Positions 63,311 to 64,000 of a stretch of DNA of 64,000 bases are shown one piece after another. The notes under the pieces are model-generated. The model was not told the origin of the DNA. It worked only from the letters and a program-made list of their open reading frames with translations, and did not search any database. This DNA comes from Flavobacteriaceae bacterium GSB9 (lineage in GTDB: Bacteria; Bacteroidota; Bacteroidia; Flavobacteriales; Flavobacteriaceae): positions 2,790,001 through 2,854,000 of the forward strand of contig CP062007.1 of assembly GCA_022749295.1 (NCBI GenBank). Direction: 5' to 3'. Made by a program: the position numbers and the translations under genes. Every line of letters starts with the position of its first letter. Position 1 is the first letter of the stretch.

Positions 63311-64000
63311 ATGAATAGTAGTAAAATAGAAAGGGGAGAGCCTTTAAGGTTTAATATAAGAACTCTATATTGGGTTTTACTGCTGTTTTCAGTAATAGGG
63401 GCGTACATTTTTAGGTCTTCTGTGGTCAAAGAGAATAGAGTTAAGTCAGTTACATTGGCAGTTCTTCCGTTTAAAAACCTAGGCGATGATGAGTCCGACC
63501 AATATTTTGCCGATGGGGTTATGGATATTATTTTAAGTAACCTTTCGCGAGTAGAAGGTGTGGATATCATTTCACGAACGACCATGGAACGATATAGGAA
63601 GAATTCCAAAACCATTCCTCAAATAATAGAGGAATTAGATATTTCCCATATTCTGGAGGCCAGTGTTCAAAAGCATACAAATAAATTTCGCATCGTGGTA
63701 CAACTTGTTGACACCCAAAAAGATATTCAAATCTGGTCTGAGACCTATGAAAAGCTGCATGGGGATGTTTTCTCTATGCAGGGCGAGATTGCTAAGGAGG
63801 TAGCACAACAGCTTGAAGTAACCCTTTCGCCAACAGATGAGAGTAAAATAGACGAAACTCAAACTAAAAATTTTGAGGCTTATAATCTATACTTAAAAGG
63901 GCGCTTTTTTTGGGACAAAAGGACAGAAGAAGATTTAAAGCGGAGCGTTAAGTGCTTTGAGGACGCCATTGCTTTAGATTCCTTATACGCTCCAGCTTAT
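63311..64000 (+). CDS. HTH-less member of the TolB-like/TPR regulator family (regulator 3), 5' part
   Basis: Open from ATG 63311 to the right edge (230 codons seen). An in-frame TAA two codons before the ATG shows that the N-terminus is genuinely short: there is no AraC HTH. A TM segment (about 16-36) is followed by the TolB-like domain (TLAVLPFKNLGDDESDQYFADGVMDII) and the start of the TPR part (NFEAYNLYLKGRFFWDKRTEEDLKRSV). It cannot bind DNA by itself; it may act through another regulator or as a membrane sensor. Divergent from the TPR gene at 61200. Confidence 0.85.
   Translation, partial: MNSSKIERGEPLRFNIRTLYWVLLLFSVIGAYIFRSSVVKENRVKSVTLAVLPFKNLGDDESDQYFADGVMDIILSNLSRVEGVDIISRTTMERYRKNSKTIPQIIEELDISHILEASVQKHTNKFRIVVQLVDTQKDIQIWSETYEKLHGDVFSMQGEIAKEVAQQLEVTLSPTDESKIDETQTKNFEAYNLYLKGRFFWDKRTEEDLKRSVKCFEDAIALDSLYAPAY

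Overview
The window looks like a chromosomal segment of a marine-type Flavobacteriaceae (Bacteroidota). The grounds are AT-rich intergenic DNA, promoters of the Bacteroidota type (TTTG, about 19 nt, TAnnTTTG), family-specific gene neighbourhoods (ftsX-DUF3098-uppP-truB; ileS-dksA-like-lspA), a LeuRS with the long variable insert common in this family, and many secreted or lipoprotein genes with flavobacterial signal peptides.

Positions 1-48.9 kb are mostly ordinary core genome. They hold a polysaccharide deacetylase end, tag, a TonB-like protein, truB, uppP, glycerate kinase, ftsX, an outer-membrane porin, a DMT transporter, leuS, a SemiSWEET, alanine dehydrogenase, a zinc peptidase, a Bax-inhibitor protein, ileS/dksA-like/lspA, an OmpA-like protein, an overlapping four-gene operon (retropepsin-rimK-aspartoacylase-like-5-FCL), uvrC, a patatin/beta-barrel protein, tyrosine catabolism (hmgA-hpd), an arginine-derived polyamine operon (speA-speB-deoxyhypusine-synthase-like-GNAT/nitrilase), a pair of related small proteins, three glycosyltransferases, trxA, a ClpP, an M1 aminopeptidase lipoprotein and a DUF58 protein. 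A likely structured RNA (6S-Flavo candidate) with a near-perfect promoter lies upstream of speA.

From tRNA-Asp (48,961) to the right edge the character changes to an accessory, paralogue-rich region. It has two tandem lipoproteins and two full copies of an unusual regulator (AraC-type HTH, one membrane segment, TolB-like domain, TPRs). A wrecked third copy and a fourth copy lacking the HTH are also present. A cyclase-like/START protein with a cysteine cluster, a three-part protein joining a 2Fe-2S ferredoxin, a class III cyclase and a flavohaemoglobin-type globin, a DUF1566 lipoprotein and a secreted TPR protein complete the set. Five copies of an intergenic two-part repeat ending in a covarying hairpin plus U-run are seen only in this part. 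Each regulator is divergent from a − strand neighbour. The two intact regulators share a 489-bp nearly identical central tract, which suggests recent gene conversion.

The most noteworthy items are the ferredoxin-cyclase-globin fusion in its regulator-rich setting, the repeated hairpin elements that begin next to tRNA-Asp, the modular regulator family with its conversion tract and pseudogene, and the candidate 6S-like RNA. All functional assignments rest on motifs read by eye; no database search was possible.
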